From: Winogradskyella undariae
Lineage (GTDB): Bacteria > Bacteroidota > Bacteroidia > Flavobacteriales > Flavobacteriaceae
Direction: 5' to 3'
Assembly (NCBI RefSeq): GCF_013285155.1
Contig: NZ_JABTEL010000004.1
Coordinates: 1 to 64,000 of the forward strand
DNA: 64,000 nt
Shown here: positions 17,194 to 26,659 of the stretch, piece after piece
Layout: each line of letters begins with the position of its first letter
How positions within the stretch are numbered: the first letter of the stretch is position 1
Program-made: the position numbers and the translations under genes
The notes under the pieces: model-generated
What the model saw: the letters and a program-made list of their open reading frames with translations, nothing else
The model's database searches: none
Told to the model about the DNA's origin: nothing

Positions 17194-18966
17194 TTATCTG
17201 AGTTGTTTATCTATTAATGAAATTGTTTTCGCTGCTTTATCATAATCATTCTGCATCGTAACCTGTGTAATTGGCGTATAACGTGCTAATTCGCAATTTT
17301 CTAAAATTGAAATAAAATCTGAAACAACTTCACTTTCAACATGACGATCAATTAATAAGCTTTCAATTTTCTCTTTATTAAAATCACTTGTTTCGATATT
17401 TAATTTTGCTTTTAAATAATTATGTAAAGCTTTCTCTAGAGCTAAGTAAAATGCTTCCTTTTGACCCATAGCTTTTTTAGCCTCGGTAAGATATTTTTTA
17501 GCTAAACGATCTGCTTTTCTTATACGATTACCTTGAACATCTGCACTACGAGCATCTTGCTTTCTTCTCACAATAATAGCCAAAGGAATTGCTAAAAACG
17601 GCAACAATAACAATGACCAAAAGCTTTTTGATTTAAAGAACTGTTCTGATTTTACAGACGTCCAATTAGATGATGTTTTAATAAACGCAAATGTATTAGT
17701 ATTAGCAGTAACTGTTTGCTTAGCGTTTTCAGCTGTAGCATTTGAATTATCATTAGCTGCCGTTGGACCTTCAACTACATCAATTACAATTTCGTCTGAG
17801 GTAATACGATTATAAGTTTCCGTATTTGGATTAAAATATGAAAATGATATACTAGGCACAGGATATTTTCCTCGATACTGAGGTACAATCGTATAAGTAT
17901 CCAAAATACTTCCCTGCATACCACTTAAATTAGTTCTAACTTTTTCTTCATGTTCAGGCTCATAAACCTCTAACGAACTTGGAACAGTCAGTTTTGGCAA
18001 TTCAAATAATTTTAAATTCCCTTTCCCTTTCACTTCAATTTTAGCTTGAAGGGATTCTGTTGCATTTAATTCCGTTTTAGAAGTTGATACCTTAAATGAA
18101 AAATTACCTACTGCACCTTTAAAATCTGAAGGTTTACCTTTTTCTGGTAATGGTTTTACATTAATTGTTCTACTACCCGCAGTAACCACCTGTGGTACTT
18201 TTGTAGGTATTTGTCTTCCAAAAATATCTACACGACCTGTTGGAACTTCAGCTATAATATCCATAACTAAAGGATCTATTTTAAGAGGTCCTGTTTTTTG
18301 TGGATATAAAACTGTTTTTCTAAGTATAACATAACGGTATTTTTCACCTTTATATTCACCTTCTAAAATATTAAGCCCTTTAATTTCTATATTTTGACTC
18401 CAAAAATCATTAAATCTAGGCGTTTCTTTTTCACGCCAGTTACTACTTACTCCAATATCTGGAGAAACATACAACTTATAAACTACAGTTATAGCTTCGT
18501 TTAAATATGGACTTGAATTAGAAATTTCTGCAACTAAATGAATTTTATCTGAGGCCACATCTGAAGCAGCCCCATTACCATTAGGAGCTTTAACAGCTTC
18601 TGTTACGGTAACTTTAATAGGGAACGTTTTATAAGATTCTCCATCAATTTCAATTGTAGCTTGCTTAATGGTAAAATTTCCTCTTTTTTTAGGAGATAAA
18701 AAATAACTATATGTTTTAGAATACGAACGCTTTCCGTTTCTAGAATAATTACTTACAGATGTATTAGGACCACCAACAACATCAAAATCAGAAAAACTAG
18801 GCGGTACAAAATTATCACCGTCCTGATTCATTTCGAAATCTATACGTAAACGTTCATTAACTCCTAATTGCTTTTTACTGACTTTAGCTTCAAATTTCAC
18901 TTGTGCAGAAGCTATACTTGTTGCAAGTATGAAAAGTAAAATTGATATGTTTTTAATTAATCTCAT
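17194..18966 (-). CDS. batD: BatD: periplasmic Ig-like protein of the aerotolerance operon
   Basis: The product is 590 residues. It has a signal peptide (about 1-21) followed by a long beta-rich region made of Ig-like domains. The family opening KLGVNERLRIDFEMN-like block and FSDFDVVGGP are visible (QLGVNERLRIDFEMN here). A membrane segment at about 455-475 (FWSLLLLPFLAIPLAIIV) and a cytoplasmic helical tail follow. It is predicted to be an inner-membrane protein with a large periplasmic part. It follows batC by 94 bases and abuts batE. Confidence 0.92.
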   Translation of the reverse strand: MRLIKNISILLFILATSIASAQVKFEAKVSKKQLGVNERLRIDFEMNQDGDNFVPPSFSDFDVVGGPNTSVSNYSRNGKRSYSKTYSYFLSPKKRGNFTIKQATIEIDGESYKTFPIKVTVTEAVKAPNGNGAASDVASDKIHLVAEISNSSPYLNEAITVVYKLYVSPDIGVSSNWREKETPRFNDFWSQNIEIKGLNILEGEYKGEKYRYVILRKTVLYPQKTGPLKIDPLVMDIIAEVPTGRVDIFGRQIPTKVPQVVTAGSRTINVKPLPEKGKPSDFKGAVGNFSFKVSTSKTELNATESLQAKIEVKGKGNLKLFELPKLTVPSSLEVYEPEHEEKVRTNLSGMQGSILDTYTIVPQYRGKYPVPSISFSYFNPNTETYNRITSDEIVIDVVEGPTAANDNSNATAENAKQTVTANTNTFAFIKTSSNWTSVKSEQFFKSKSFWSLLLLPFLAIPLAIIVRRKQDARSADVQGNRIRKADRLAKKYLTEAKKAMGQKEAFYLALEKALHNYLKAKLNIETSDFNKEKIESLLIDRHVESEVVSDFISILENCELARYTPITQVTMQNDYDKAAKTISLIDKQLR

Positions 18967-19060
18967 AGCTATTTCTGTCTTAAAGACATCTTTAACTCTA
19001 TTTTTTTGTTGTAAATACCGACTTTTATAAGAAAACGCAAACTAACGACTTTCTGCAAGT

Positions 19061-19912
19061 TTACCAATCTTTTTCAGTCTTAACCTTAGCACCTTTTTGT
19101 TTTTCGGCATTCATTTTCTCTTGAACTTTTTGTTCTTGATTTTGCATCGCCTCTAAAATATTCTTTACCTGCTGAGGAGACATTTGTCCTGGTTGAGGCT
19201 TAGGTTTTTGGTTCTGATCCTTGTTATCTTCATTCCCTTTACCATCATCCTTTTTATCATCTTTAGGTTTTCCGTCTTCATCTTCATCTTTATCACCATC
19301 CTTTTTATCCTGATCTCCTTCGTCTTTCTTATCCTTATTATCTTCTTTATCGTCCTTTTTATTCTCGTCCTCTTTCTTTTCTTGATCTTCTTTATCTTGC
19401 TCTTGATCCTTATTTTCGTCTTCCTTATTATCATCACCTCCACCATCTTGCTTTTGTTGCTCTGCACATTCTTTAGCTAAAGCGTAATTGTATCGTGTTT
19501 CTTCGTCAGTAGGATCATTTCTAAGCGCATTCTTAAAAGCTTCAACAGCCTCTTTACATTGTTCATTTTTCATTAAAATATTACCAATGTTATGAAATGC
19601 TCTGTGTTTTTCGTCTTTACTCGTTGCATTTTTAGCTGCTTCTTGACTTCTAAATAAAGCCTCATTAAAGCTTCCTTTTTGATAATAAGAATGTGCTAAA
19701 TTATAAGAACCTACAGCTTTTGATGGGGCTTCTGAAATGGCTTTTCTATATTCCATTTCTGCTTCAATATAACTATCATCACTAATTAAAGTATTCGCTT
19801 TATAAACTAAATTAGTGGCGTTTTTGTCTGCTTCAAGTTGTTTCTCATTTAATTCTTGAGAAAAACCTAAACCTCCAATAAAAAGTATGATAAGTAGTAT
19901 GTAAAATTTCAT
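19061..19912 (-). CDS. batC: BatC: TPR protein with a long charged tail
   Basis: The product is 283 residues: signal peptide (about 1-18), three or more TPR repeats (about 25-150), then about 100 residues made almost only of Asp, Glu, Lys and Gln (about 152-250), and a closing helix rich in Gln and Met (QQVKNILEAMQNQEQ). This matches BatC. The charged region is low complexity and gives spurious open frames on both strands. Its position between batB and batD is the usual one. Confidence 0.88.
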   Translation of the reverse strand: MKFYILLIILFIGGLGFSQELNEKQLEADKNATNLVYKANTLISDDSYIEAEMEYRKAISEAPSKAVGSYNLAHSYYQKGSFNEALFRSQEAAKNATSKDEKHRAFHNIGNILMKNEQCKEAVEAFKNALRNDPTDEETRYNYALAKECAEQQKQDGGGDDNKEDENKDQEQDKEDQEKKEDENKKDDKEDNKDKKDEGDQDKKDGDKDEDEDGKPKDDKKDDGKGNEDNKDQNQKPKPQPGQMSPQQVKNILEAMQNQEQKVQEKMNAEKQKGAKVKTEKDW

Positions 19913-20061
19913 ATGTTTCTTTATTATGAAAACGACCTCTAAATTACTAAAGCCTTTAATGACTTAGCGTTAAAAAAAATCTAAAAAAGTTAGAATTCTA
20001 TAAGCTTTTGTTTTTGTCACAAATTGAATAGCTAATTTTTAACAATTATTCAATGCAAATA

Positions 20062-21102
20062 CTAAACTCCAGATTCGTTAAATAGATTCAACTTAGTTAA
20101 CCAAGCTGTTTTTCGCTCTAGGAAGAAGATATCAATAAATAAAAGCAAAATTCCGATCCCTAAAAACCACTGAAATTGATCTTTAAAATCTGCGATTTGT
20201 TTAGACTCAAATTCTTGTTTGTCCATTTTATCTAATTCGCCTTTAATAGCACTTACAACATCTGCTGTATTACGACCATTAATATAGACACCGTTTGCTT
20301 CTGAAGCAATATCCTTTAGAGTAGTTTCATCTAAACGCGTAATAACAGTTTCTCCATTATTATCTTTTTTATAGCTTAGAATAACACCATTTCGTTTTAT
20401 AGGAATTGGCCCTCCTTTTAGATCACCAACACCAACCGTTAGTATTTTTATACCTTGTTCTGCTGCTTCTTCTGCGACATTTAGTGCTTCTCCATCATGA
20501 TCTTCTCCATCTGAAATGATGACTAAAACACGATTGGTTTGATCTTCATTATCGAAATAAGTTTTAGAAAGTTGAATCGCTTCGCTAATTGCTGTTCCTT
20601 GTGAAGACATCATATCGGTATTCATATTCTGTAAAAACATCTTTGCAGAAGCATAATCTGTGGTTATTGGTAATTGCGGAAATGCTTTACCCGCATAAGC
20701 AATAATACCCACACGATCACTCACCAAACTATTTACAATTTGCGTTACCAATTGTTTAGATTTCTCTAAACGGTTAGGTGCAATATCTTCAGCAAGCATA
20801 CTTTTAGAAACATCTACTGCAAATACTATATCTACACCTTCACTACGTACGGTTTCTAATTTTGTTCCGATTTTTGGGTTGACCAAAGCAATAGATAAAC
20901 ATGCAAAAGCAGCACAAAGTACAAATACTTTTAGCACACTTTTAAATAGGGATTGATTTGGGCTTAAACGTTTTAATAAGCTAGAATTTGCGAATTTCTT
21001 TTGTACAGAACGCTTCCAAATTTGAAGTCCTATAAACAAAAGAATAATTACCGGTATGACCAATAACGTCCAAAACCATATGTTTTCATCGAGTCTAAAC
21101 AA
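20062..21102 (-). CDS. batB: BatB: membrane von Willebrand factor A protein
   Basis: The product is 346 residues with membrane segments at about 10-27 and 57-76 and at the C-terminus (about 310-330). A VWA domain lies between. The metal-binding MIDAS site is seen as DVSKSM (FAVDVSKSMLAEDIAPNR) with a later ISDGEDH. The domain faces the periplasm or cytoplasm side of the inner membrane; topology is not certain. It overlaps batA by 8 bases, indicating coupled translation. Confidence 0.93.
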   Translation of the reverse strand: MFRLDENIWFWTLLVIPVIILLFIGLQIWKRSVQKKFANSSLLKRLSPNQSLFKSVLKVFVLCAAFACLSIALVNPKIGTKLETVRSEGVDIVFAVDVSKSMLAEDIAPNRLEKSKQLVTQIVNSLVSDRVGIIAYAGKAFPQLPITTDYASAKMFLQNMNTDMMSSQGTAISEAIQLSKTYFDNEDQTNRVLVIISDGEDHDGEALNVAEEAAEQGIKILTVGVGDLKGGPIPIKRNGVILSYKKDNNGETVITRLDETTLKDIASEANGVYINGRNTADVVSAIKGELDKMDKQEFESKQIADFKDQFQWFLGIGILLLFIDIFFLERKTAWLTKLNLFNESGV

Positions 21103-22102
21103 AGCTTCTAAATATTGTGTTTCTTAATAATAATTCTATCAATAATAATAGTCCAGCTAGTAATACTAATGGTCTATATTTTTCTTCGTAATTGTAATAT
21201 TTCTTTTCTTCGACATCGGTTTTTTCAAGCTTATTGATTTCGCCATATATTTCAGCTAACTTGTCATTATTAGTTGCTCTAAAATATTTTCCACCGGTTT
21301 CTGCTGCAATATCTTTTAATAAGGCTTCATCAATTTCTACTTGAGAACGGCCATATCTAAAAGTTCCGTTTGGATTAATACCAATTGGTGATAATGCCAT
21401 TCCATTAGTCCCTAAACCAATAGCATAAACTTTAATTCCGTATTCTACGGCTAATTCACTAGCAATTTTAGGATCTATAAACCCTGAATTGTTAACACCA
21501 TCCGTAAGTAGAATAATAACTTTACTTTTTGCTCTACTATCTTTTAATCGGTTTACAGAAGTTGCGAGTCCCATACCGATAGCGGTTCCTCCTTCAATAA
21601 TATTATTGTAATTAATATCTCTCAAAGATCTTTTTACAATAGATTTATCACTTGTAATTGGTGTTTTTGTATACGCTTCACCAGCATACTCTACTAAACC
21701 AATTCTATCGTTAGGTCTACCATCTATAAAATCTGCAGCGACCTCTTTTAAAGCTTCTAATCGGTTGGGACGTAAATCTTTTGCCAACATACTAGCCGAA
21801 ACATCAATTGCCATAACAATATCAATTCCGTTAGTGGTTTTTGTCTTTGTAGATACATCTACTGTTCTTGGTCTTGCTAAAGCTGTAATTAAAAGGGCTA
21901 AAGCAATTAAACGTAAAGCAAAAAGAGCATGTCTAAATTTAGACCAAAAAGACGATGATGTCTTAAAGCCTTTAGTGGTAGACATTTTTAGCTCTGCCGT
22001 TTGCTTACTGTGCTTTAGAACATACCAGATTATCGCTATTGGCAAAAGCAATAACAACCAGAATAATTCTTTATTTAAAAATTCTATATTTTCAAACATC
22101 AT
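21095..22102 (-). CDS. batA: BatA: membrane von Willebrand factor A protein
   Basis: The product is 335 residues. Membrane segments lie near 10-26 and 60-80 and at the C-terminus (about 305-325). The VWA MIDAS site reads AIDVSASMLAKDLRPNR with LLTDGVNNSG later. The layout is like BatB, and the two proteins are thought to form a complex with BatC and other Bat proteins. It overlaps both neighbours (8 bases with batB, 4 bases with the upstream gene), so the block is one transcription unit. Confidence 0.93.
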   Translation of the reverse strand: MMFENIEFLNKELFWLLLLLPIAIIWYVLKHSKQTAELKMSTTKGFKTSSSFWSKFRHALFALRLIALALLITALARPRTVDVSTKTKTTNGIDIVMAIDVSASMLAKDLRPNRLEALKEVAADFIDGRPNDRIGLVEYAGEAYTKTPITSDKSIVKRSLRDINYNNIIEGGTAIGMGLATSVNRLKDSRAKSKVIILLTDGVNNSGFIDPKIASELAVEYGIKVYAIGLGTNGMALSPIGINPNGTFRYGRSQVEIDEALLKDIAAETGGKYFRATNNDKLAEIYGEINKLEKTDVEEKKYYNYEEKYRPLVLLAGLLLLIELLLRNTIFRSFV

Positions 22103-23829
22103 TTTGTCTCTTCTTGTAACTCTTCAGGGTTCAGTTCTATAGAGTTTGTAATTCGCTCTACCATATCATTGGCATAATCATCATCAGTTGGCCAAGTAAT
22201 TATAATTTGCTGTAATACATTTTCGTTTGCAAAACACAGTACTACATATTCTGCGTCTACTGTGCTTTCAGAATTTGGATTTTTTAAAGTTAAAGTTCCA
22301 AATGTTTTTAATCCTTCCGCTTTATTTGGTGTAATGTATTTATCTTTCTTAACCGCAATGTTACTCGCACCTTTTGCTTCGAAATCTTTAATGGTTTGTT
22401 CTGAAACTTCTAATAAATCGAAAGTTGGATTTTCTTTATTTTCTTCACCTTGTGCAGGTTGTTGTTTTGGCACATTTAGCGTTGTTGTATTTATAACAAC
22501 ACTAAAGACATCTGTCATTGATCCATATGCAAACGTAGTCATTGACATTTTTTGCTTAACCTCATCTGGAAGTTCAGTCTCAACACGTTTTAAAACTTTT
22601 GGTGTTTCTATAAAAACAGGTGGAAAACCATAAGCGCTTTCTACCCAGTTACCTTCTAGAAGCTCTTTATTTTCTTGACCAAAAATAGTATCTGCTACAT
22701 AACCAAATCCGTATTTAAGCCCAAAACCAACATAAGTCGCAACAAGAAGAAATACTGAGACACCAACAGTAATCCATACTTTTTGGCGTTTCTTTTTACG
22801 CGCTTGTTCTTCCTTATATTTTTGATCTAATAATTTTTCTTCTTCAGAAGGTTCTGGAAGACTCACTTTTACATGGTCGATTGCTTTACCAATGGTTGAC
22901 TTATCCATTTCGGCAAGTGCTGTATCTGGTGCTGATTTTGCAAACTTTACTAAATCGGCACGTTGAAGAATCGATTCTATATGTAAAATTGTTTCTTTAG
23001 AAAGTGGTATTTGATTGCCTTCTTTTAATAAATTTAAACGTGTAATTAATTCTGAAGTTGTACTTTCTAAAGCACGATCATAAACTTGCTCATCTAAATA
23101 TTTTCTAACAATAAAAGTCAATTCAGAATAATATTCCTTAACCTCTGAACGTATTAAATATTGACTTTCATCTAATTTCTGTAATGCTAATTTTGCACGA
23201 TCGTAAGGTGGTAATAAGGCAATTTCCTCTTCTTCTGTTAGTGGTTTTTTCCTCCAAATAAACCAATACAATAAAAATGCCACTAATGCTACGATTAATA
23301 CGCCCCCCAATAACCATTTCCACCAATTGCCGCCTACTTCTTCAACCTCTATAATTGGTTTTATATCGTAAAGCTTTTGTTTTGTAGTATCTACTACAAT
23401 GGTATTGACATCAACTTTTAACGAATCTGTAAAAAAAGCTTTTTCGCCTATAATTACTTTCTGTCTTGGAATGGTATACGAACCCGAATCGAATTGGGTT
23501 AATTTATAAACTCTAGATAATAAAAACTTCGCTTCTCTTTTTGTAGTGTCTATTTTTAAAGCCTCAACATTTTCTAAAGGCATAAAAGTTTGCCCTTCTG
23601 GAAAAACAACTAAAGCCAAAGAATCTGCTTCGACATTAATTTTATAGTTGATTTGCTCTCCAACTCTAATTTTGGTGGTATCTATTTCTGTTTTTACTTG
23701 AGCCGATACAAGTGTTGAAGACAGAAAACAAAAAACAAAAAACAAGCCTAAAACCGAAGCCTTTTTAGAGACAACAGTTAAGCCAATATTTCTTGTTAAT
23801 ACGTTATATATGGATTTAAAACTTTTCAC
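22099..23829 (-). CDS. Bat-operon membrane protein, BatD-like with extra periplasmic-type domain
   Basis: The product is 576 residues. It has a signal or anchor (about 22-43), a short Ig-like region resembling the start of BatD (IRVGEQINYKINVE), a membrane segment (WWKWLLGGVLIVALVAFLLYW, about 170-192), a cytoplasmic helical region, and a second membrane segment near 350-375. The C-terminal domain of about 200 residues is unrecognised. The gene sits between the DUF58 gene and batA, where bat operons commonly carry an uncharacterised membrane protein. Confidence 0.75.
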   Translation of the reverse strand: MKSFKSIYNVLTRNIGLTVVSKKASVLGLFFVFCFLSSTLVSAQVKTEIDTTKIRVGEQINYKINVEADSLALVVFPEGQTFMPLENVEALKIDTTKREAKFLLSRVYKLTQFDSGSYTIPRQKVIIGEKAFFTDSLKVDVNTIVVDTTKQKLYDIKPIIEVEEVGGNWWKWLLGGVLIVALVAFLLYWFIWRKKPLTEEEEIALLPPYDRAKLALQKLDESQYLIRSEVKEYYSELTFIVRKYLDEQVYDRALESTTSELITRLNLLKEGNQIPLSKETILHIESILQRADLVKFAKSAPDTALAEMDKSTIGKAIDHVKVSLPEPSEEEKLLDQKYKEEQARKKKRQKVWITVGVSVFLLVATYVGFGLKYGFGYVADTIFGQENKELLEGNWVESAYGFPPVFIETPKVLKRVETELPDEVKQKMSMTTFAYGSMTDVFSVVINTTTLNVPKQQPAQGEENKENPTFDLLEVSEQTIKDFEAKGASNIAVKKDKYITPNKAEGLKTFGTLTLKNPNSESTVDAEYVVLCFANENVLQQIIITWPTDDDYANDMVERITNSIELNPEELQEETK

Positions 23830-23861
23830 TTTTTCAATTCTTACTTTTACTTCTTAGAGCT

Positions 23862-24728
23862 TTATCCTCTTCTTTTAAAATAGCCTAGTAATTTTTTTAC
23901 ATAGCTTTCATCAACACGGCAATCAATAGTACCAGCTCCAGATTTGGTAAAACTATCTTTATAATAAGTCACTTTATCATCGTAAAACGTACTATAATCA
24001 AGTCTTACTTGTTTAGAACCCGTATTAACCAACATTATCTCACCTGTTTCAGCATCTTCCATTTGCACCATTCCTAAATTAGGAATTTCAGCTTCGTGCT
24101 GATCGTAAACTCTAATCCCTGTAATGTCATGTCTTCCTGCTGAAATTTTTAAGTTTTGCTTATAATCGTCTGCTATAAAATCTGAAAGCACAAAAACAAT
24201 CGCTTTCTTCTTCATTACATTAGATAAAAACTTAAACGCATTAGAAACATTTGTTTTTTTACTTTTAGGCTGAAACTCTATTAATTCTCTAATAATTCTA
24301 AGCACATGAGAACGTCCTTTTTTAGGGGGAATATAAAGCTCAATGTCATCTGAAAATAAAATCAACCCTATTTTATCATTATTCTGTGTTGCAGAAAATG
24401 CTAAGGTTGCTGCGATTTCTGTTACAATTTCATTTTTAAATTGATTGTGCGTACCAAACATTTCACTACCAGAAACATCTACCATAAGCATCATGGTAAG
24501 CTCTCGCTCTTCCTCGAATACTTTAATGTGTGGCTGACTGGTTCTTGCCGTAACATTCCAATCTATATTCCTTACATCATCTCCAAATTGGTATTGACGT
24601 ACTTCAGAAAAAGTCATACCACGACCTTTGAAGGTAGAATGGTATTCGCCTCCAAATATATGATCAGACAAACGACGTGTCTTAATCTCTATTTTTCGTA
24701 CTTTTTTGAGTAATTCCTTAGTATCCAT
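23862..24728 (-). CDS. DUF58 protein with VWA-like fold
   Basis: The product is 288 residues and cytoplasmic. The DUF58 signature is clear: GRGMTFSEVRQYQFGDDVRNIDWNVTAR spans about 35-62, followed by a MIDAS-like DVSGSEMFG near residue 93. It pairs with the upstream MoxR-type ATPase in nearly all bat operons. MoxR/VWA pairs are thought to act as chaperones that mature or assemble partner proteins. The gap to moxR (24729-24826) holds the heptad repeat at 24734-24768. Confidence 0.92.
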   Translation of the reverse strand: MDTKELLKKVRKIEIKTRRLSDHIFGGEYHSTFKGRGMTFSEVRQYQFGDDVRNIDWNVTARTSQPHIKVFEEERELTMMLMVDVSGSEMFGTHNQFKNEIVTEIAATLAFSATQNNDKIGLILFSDDIELYIPPKKGRSHVLRIIRELIEFQPKSKKTNVSNAFKFLSNVMKKKAIVFVLSDFIADDYKQNLKISAGRHDITGIRVYDQHEAEIPNLGMVQMEDAETGEIMLVNTGSKQVRLDYSTFYDDKVTYYKDSFTKSGAGTIDCRVDESYVKKLLGYFKRRG

Positions 24729-24733
24729 TTTTT

Positions 24734-24768
24734 CAGTTTGCAGTCTTCAAGCTTCAGTTCACAGTTAA
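24734..24768. repeat. Five degenerate heptads CAGTTNN
   Basis: CAGTTTG, CAGTCTT, CAAGCTT, CAGTTCA and CAGTTAA follow one another without a gap. They lie inside the moxR-DUF58 spacer, just after the end of the DUF58 start codon region. Such 7-base repeats occur between genes in flavobacteria as I recall; their role is unknown. Confidence 0.5.
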
Positions 24769-24826
24769 TATAAATCAGATTTCTAGTCAGCGATCACTAA
24801 CGGATTACTGATTTATCAACCGCCAT

Positions 24827-25828
24827 TTATGGTACTTCGATAACATTTACAATCTTATTGATAATATCTTCTGAAGTTATATTTTCTGCTTCAGCTTCGT
24901 AAGTAATACCAATTCTATGACGTAAAACATCATGCACAATAGCACGTACATCTTCTGGAATTACATAACCTCTTCTTTTTATAAAAGCATAACATTTAGC
25001 TGCTGTTGCCAAGTTAATACTACCACGAGGTGATGCACCAAAAGAAATTAAAGGTTTTAAATCTCCTAGTTTATATTTTTCAGGGTAACGCGTTGCGAAA
25101 ATAATATCGAGAATATATTTTTCAATTTTCTCGTCCATGTAAACTTCTCTAACTGCTTTTTGAGCACTTAAAATCTGAGCTACAGAAACAACAGGATTTA
25201 CTTTTTCGTAAGTTCCTCTTAAGTTTGCTCTAACAATCATTTGCTCTTCATCAATTTTTGGATAATCGATGACAGTTTTCAACATAAAACGATCCACTTG
25301 TGCTTCTGGCAAAGGATATGTTCCTTCTTGCTCAACGGGGTTCATTGTTGCCATTACTAAAAATGGTTTATCTAAAATAAAAGTTTCATCTCCAATAGTC
25401 ACTTGCTTTTCTTGCATTGCTTCTAACAAAGCAGATTGCACTTTTGCTGGCGCTCTGTTAATCTCATCTGCTAAAACGAAGTTTGCGAAAATCGGTCCTT
25501 TTTTAATTTTGAAGTCATTCTCCTTCATATTATAAATCAATGTACCAACAACATCGGCTGGTAAAAGATCTGGAGTAAACTGAATTCTACTAAAACTAGC
25601 ATCTATTGCTTTAGAAAGTGTATTAATCGCTAATGTTTTTGCTAAACCAGGAACACCTTCTAATAAAATATGCCCTTGACCAAGTAAACCAATAAGCAAA
25701 CGTTCTACCATATGCTTTTGCCCTACGATTACCTTATTCATTTCTAAGGTTAGTAAGTCTACAAATGCACTTTCTTTTTCTATCTTTTCATTAATTGATT
25801 TAATATCAACTGTACTCGTTTCTTCCAT
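24827..25828 (-). CDS. MoxR family AAA+ ATPase
   Basis: The product is 333 residues from the ATG at 25828; a TTG at 25849 would add 7 residues but overlaps the promoter box. It has Walker A GVPGLAKT (58-65), Walker B LADEINRAP, sensor 1 ATMNPVEQEGTYPLPEAQ with the following DRF, and the C-terminal lid. MoxR ATPases work with VWA proteins to activate or assemble other proteins. It is the first gene of the bat operon, which runs from here to batE at 16434. Confidence 0.95.
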   Translation of the reverse strand: MEETSTVDIKSINEKIEKESAFVDLLTLEMNKVIVGQKHMVERLLIGLLGQGHILLEGVPGLAKTLAINTLSKAIDASFSRIQFTPDLLPADVVGTLIYNMKENDFKIKKGPIFANFVLADEINRAPAKVQSALLEAMQEKQVTIGDETFILDKPFLVMATMNPVEQEGTYPLPEAQVDRFMLKTVIDYPKIDEEQMIVRANLRGTYEKVNPVVSVAQILSAQKAVREVYMDEKIEKYILDIIFATRYPEKYKLGDLKPLISFGASPRGSINLATAAKCYAFIKRRGYVIPEDVRAIVHDVLRHRIGITYEAEAENITSEDIINKIVNVIEVP

Positions 25829-25846
25829 TTTTTGTGGGTTTAAGAA

Positions 25847-25854
25847 CAAAACTA
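25847..25854 (-). promoter_or_regulatory. TAnnTTTG box before moxR / bat operon
   Basis: TAGTTTTG (25854-25847 on the - strand) fits the -7 box and lies 18 bases before the ATG. A TTG occurs 24 bases further upstream, one base beyond the usual range. It would drive the whole bat operon. Confidence 0.4.
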
Positions 25855-25929
25855 TTTTTAGAAATATTTTATATGTTGCAAAGTGTTAAAATTATTTGTT
25901 AGTTGCTGTTAACAATTGGTTAAAAAAAA

Positions 25930-25960
25930 GAAAGAGTAACACCGAAGCATTACTCTCTTT
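25930..25960 (-). terminator. Terminator of the DUF4382 gene
   Basis: On the - strand AAAGAGAGTAA pairs with TTACTCTTTC (one bulge) around a GC-containing loop and is followed by eight T. It lies 28 bases after the DUF4382 stop codon. Confidence 0.75.
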
Positions 25961-25987
25961 ATAACTATTAATCATGGATTAGGATAA

Positions 25988-26554
25988 TTAATATTCAATT
26001 TGTCTTATTTCTGTATATGACTTAGGCTTAAAAGTCATCATGCTTTCATTTTCATCAAAGCTTACAGACTCATCTAAATCTAAGTTTATAATCACATTAT
26101 AAAAGTGATTGGCATTAAATTCAGTTTCAATTATATTAGATGGTGTTTTACATCCTTCTCCTGTAACATCTAAGCTTACTAAAGTTTCATTCATGTTTAA
26201 AAAATTATTATCACCTAATACCAATCTAATTTCATAAATATAAGTCGATGACATTTCAGATTGATTAACAAGCATTAATTCTAAGTCACCATTAAGATCA
26301 CTTACATTATGTATCCCTGAGTTAATCGTTTCTAAACTGGTCCAAGAACTCGCTAAACTAGCATCTTTACCTATTCTAACCTGCACATCTTCAATCTCTA
26401 AAAATACAGCATTAGTATCATTAGAAGTTGTTTTAAGACTTACTGTAATGCCTGATAATTCTCCATCAGAAAGCTCATCTTGAGAGCAACTTGTAATACT
26501 TAATAAAATAATAAAGGCGAATGCGAAAAGTTTGGTTAGGTGTAAATGTTTCAT
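25988..26554 (-). CDS. DUF4382 lipoprotein
   Basis: The product is 188 residues. The lipoprotein signal ends LLSITSC with Cys23. The mature part follows DUF4382: a first strand (GELSGITVSLKTTS), then VFLEIEDVQVRIG, a loop with NLNGDLELML-like strands (DLNGDLELMLVNQ), and YEIRLVLGDNNFL. The family is Ig-like and found in Bacteroidota surface lipoproteins of unknown role. It is monocistronic with its own terminator. Confidence 0.82.
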   Translation of the reverse strand: MKHLHLTKLFAFAFIILLSITSCSQDELSDGELSGITVSLKTTSNDTNAVFLEIEDVQVRIGKDASLASSWTSLETINSGIHNVSDLNGDLELMLVNQSEMSSTYIYEIRLVLGDNNFLNMNETLVSLDVTGEGCKTPSNIIETEFNANHFYNVIINLDLDESVSFDENESMMTFKPKSYTEIRQIEY

Positions 26555-26659
26555 AATTTGGGGTTTAGAATAATTACTCTACAATGATACCTTCATTGCT
26601 AATGTTTTGAGTACTTTTATACATGAATAGCATAAAAACCCGTATAAACAGAAAACAAA

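Noticed and set aside
19165-19480. Long open frames on both strands across the batC charged region
   Set aside because: They are by-products of the GA-rich low-complexity code for Asp/Glu/Lys and give proteins made only of Lys/Arg/Ile or Ile/Phe/Leu.
22262-22633. Opposite-strand open frame of 123 codons inside the Bat-operon membrane protein gene
   Set aside because: It is a shadow of the real gene, with no start context or family match.
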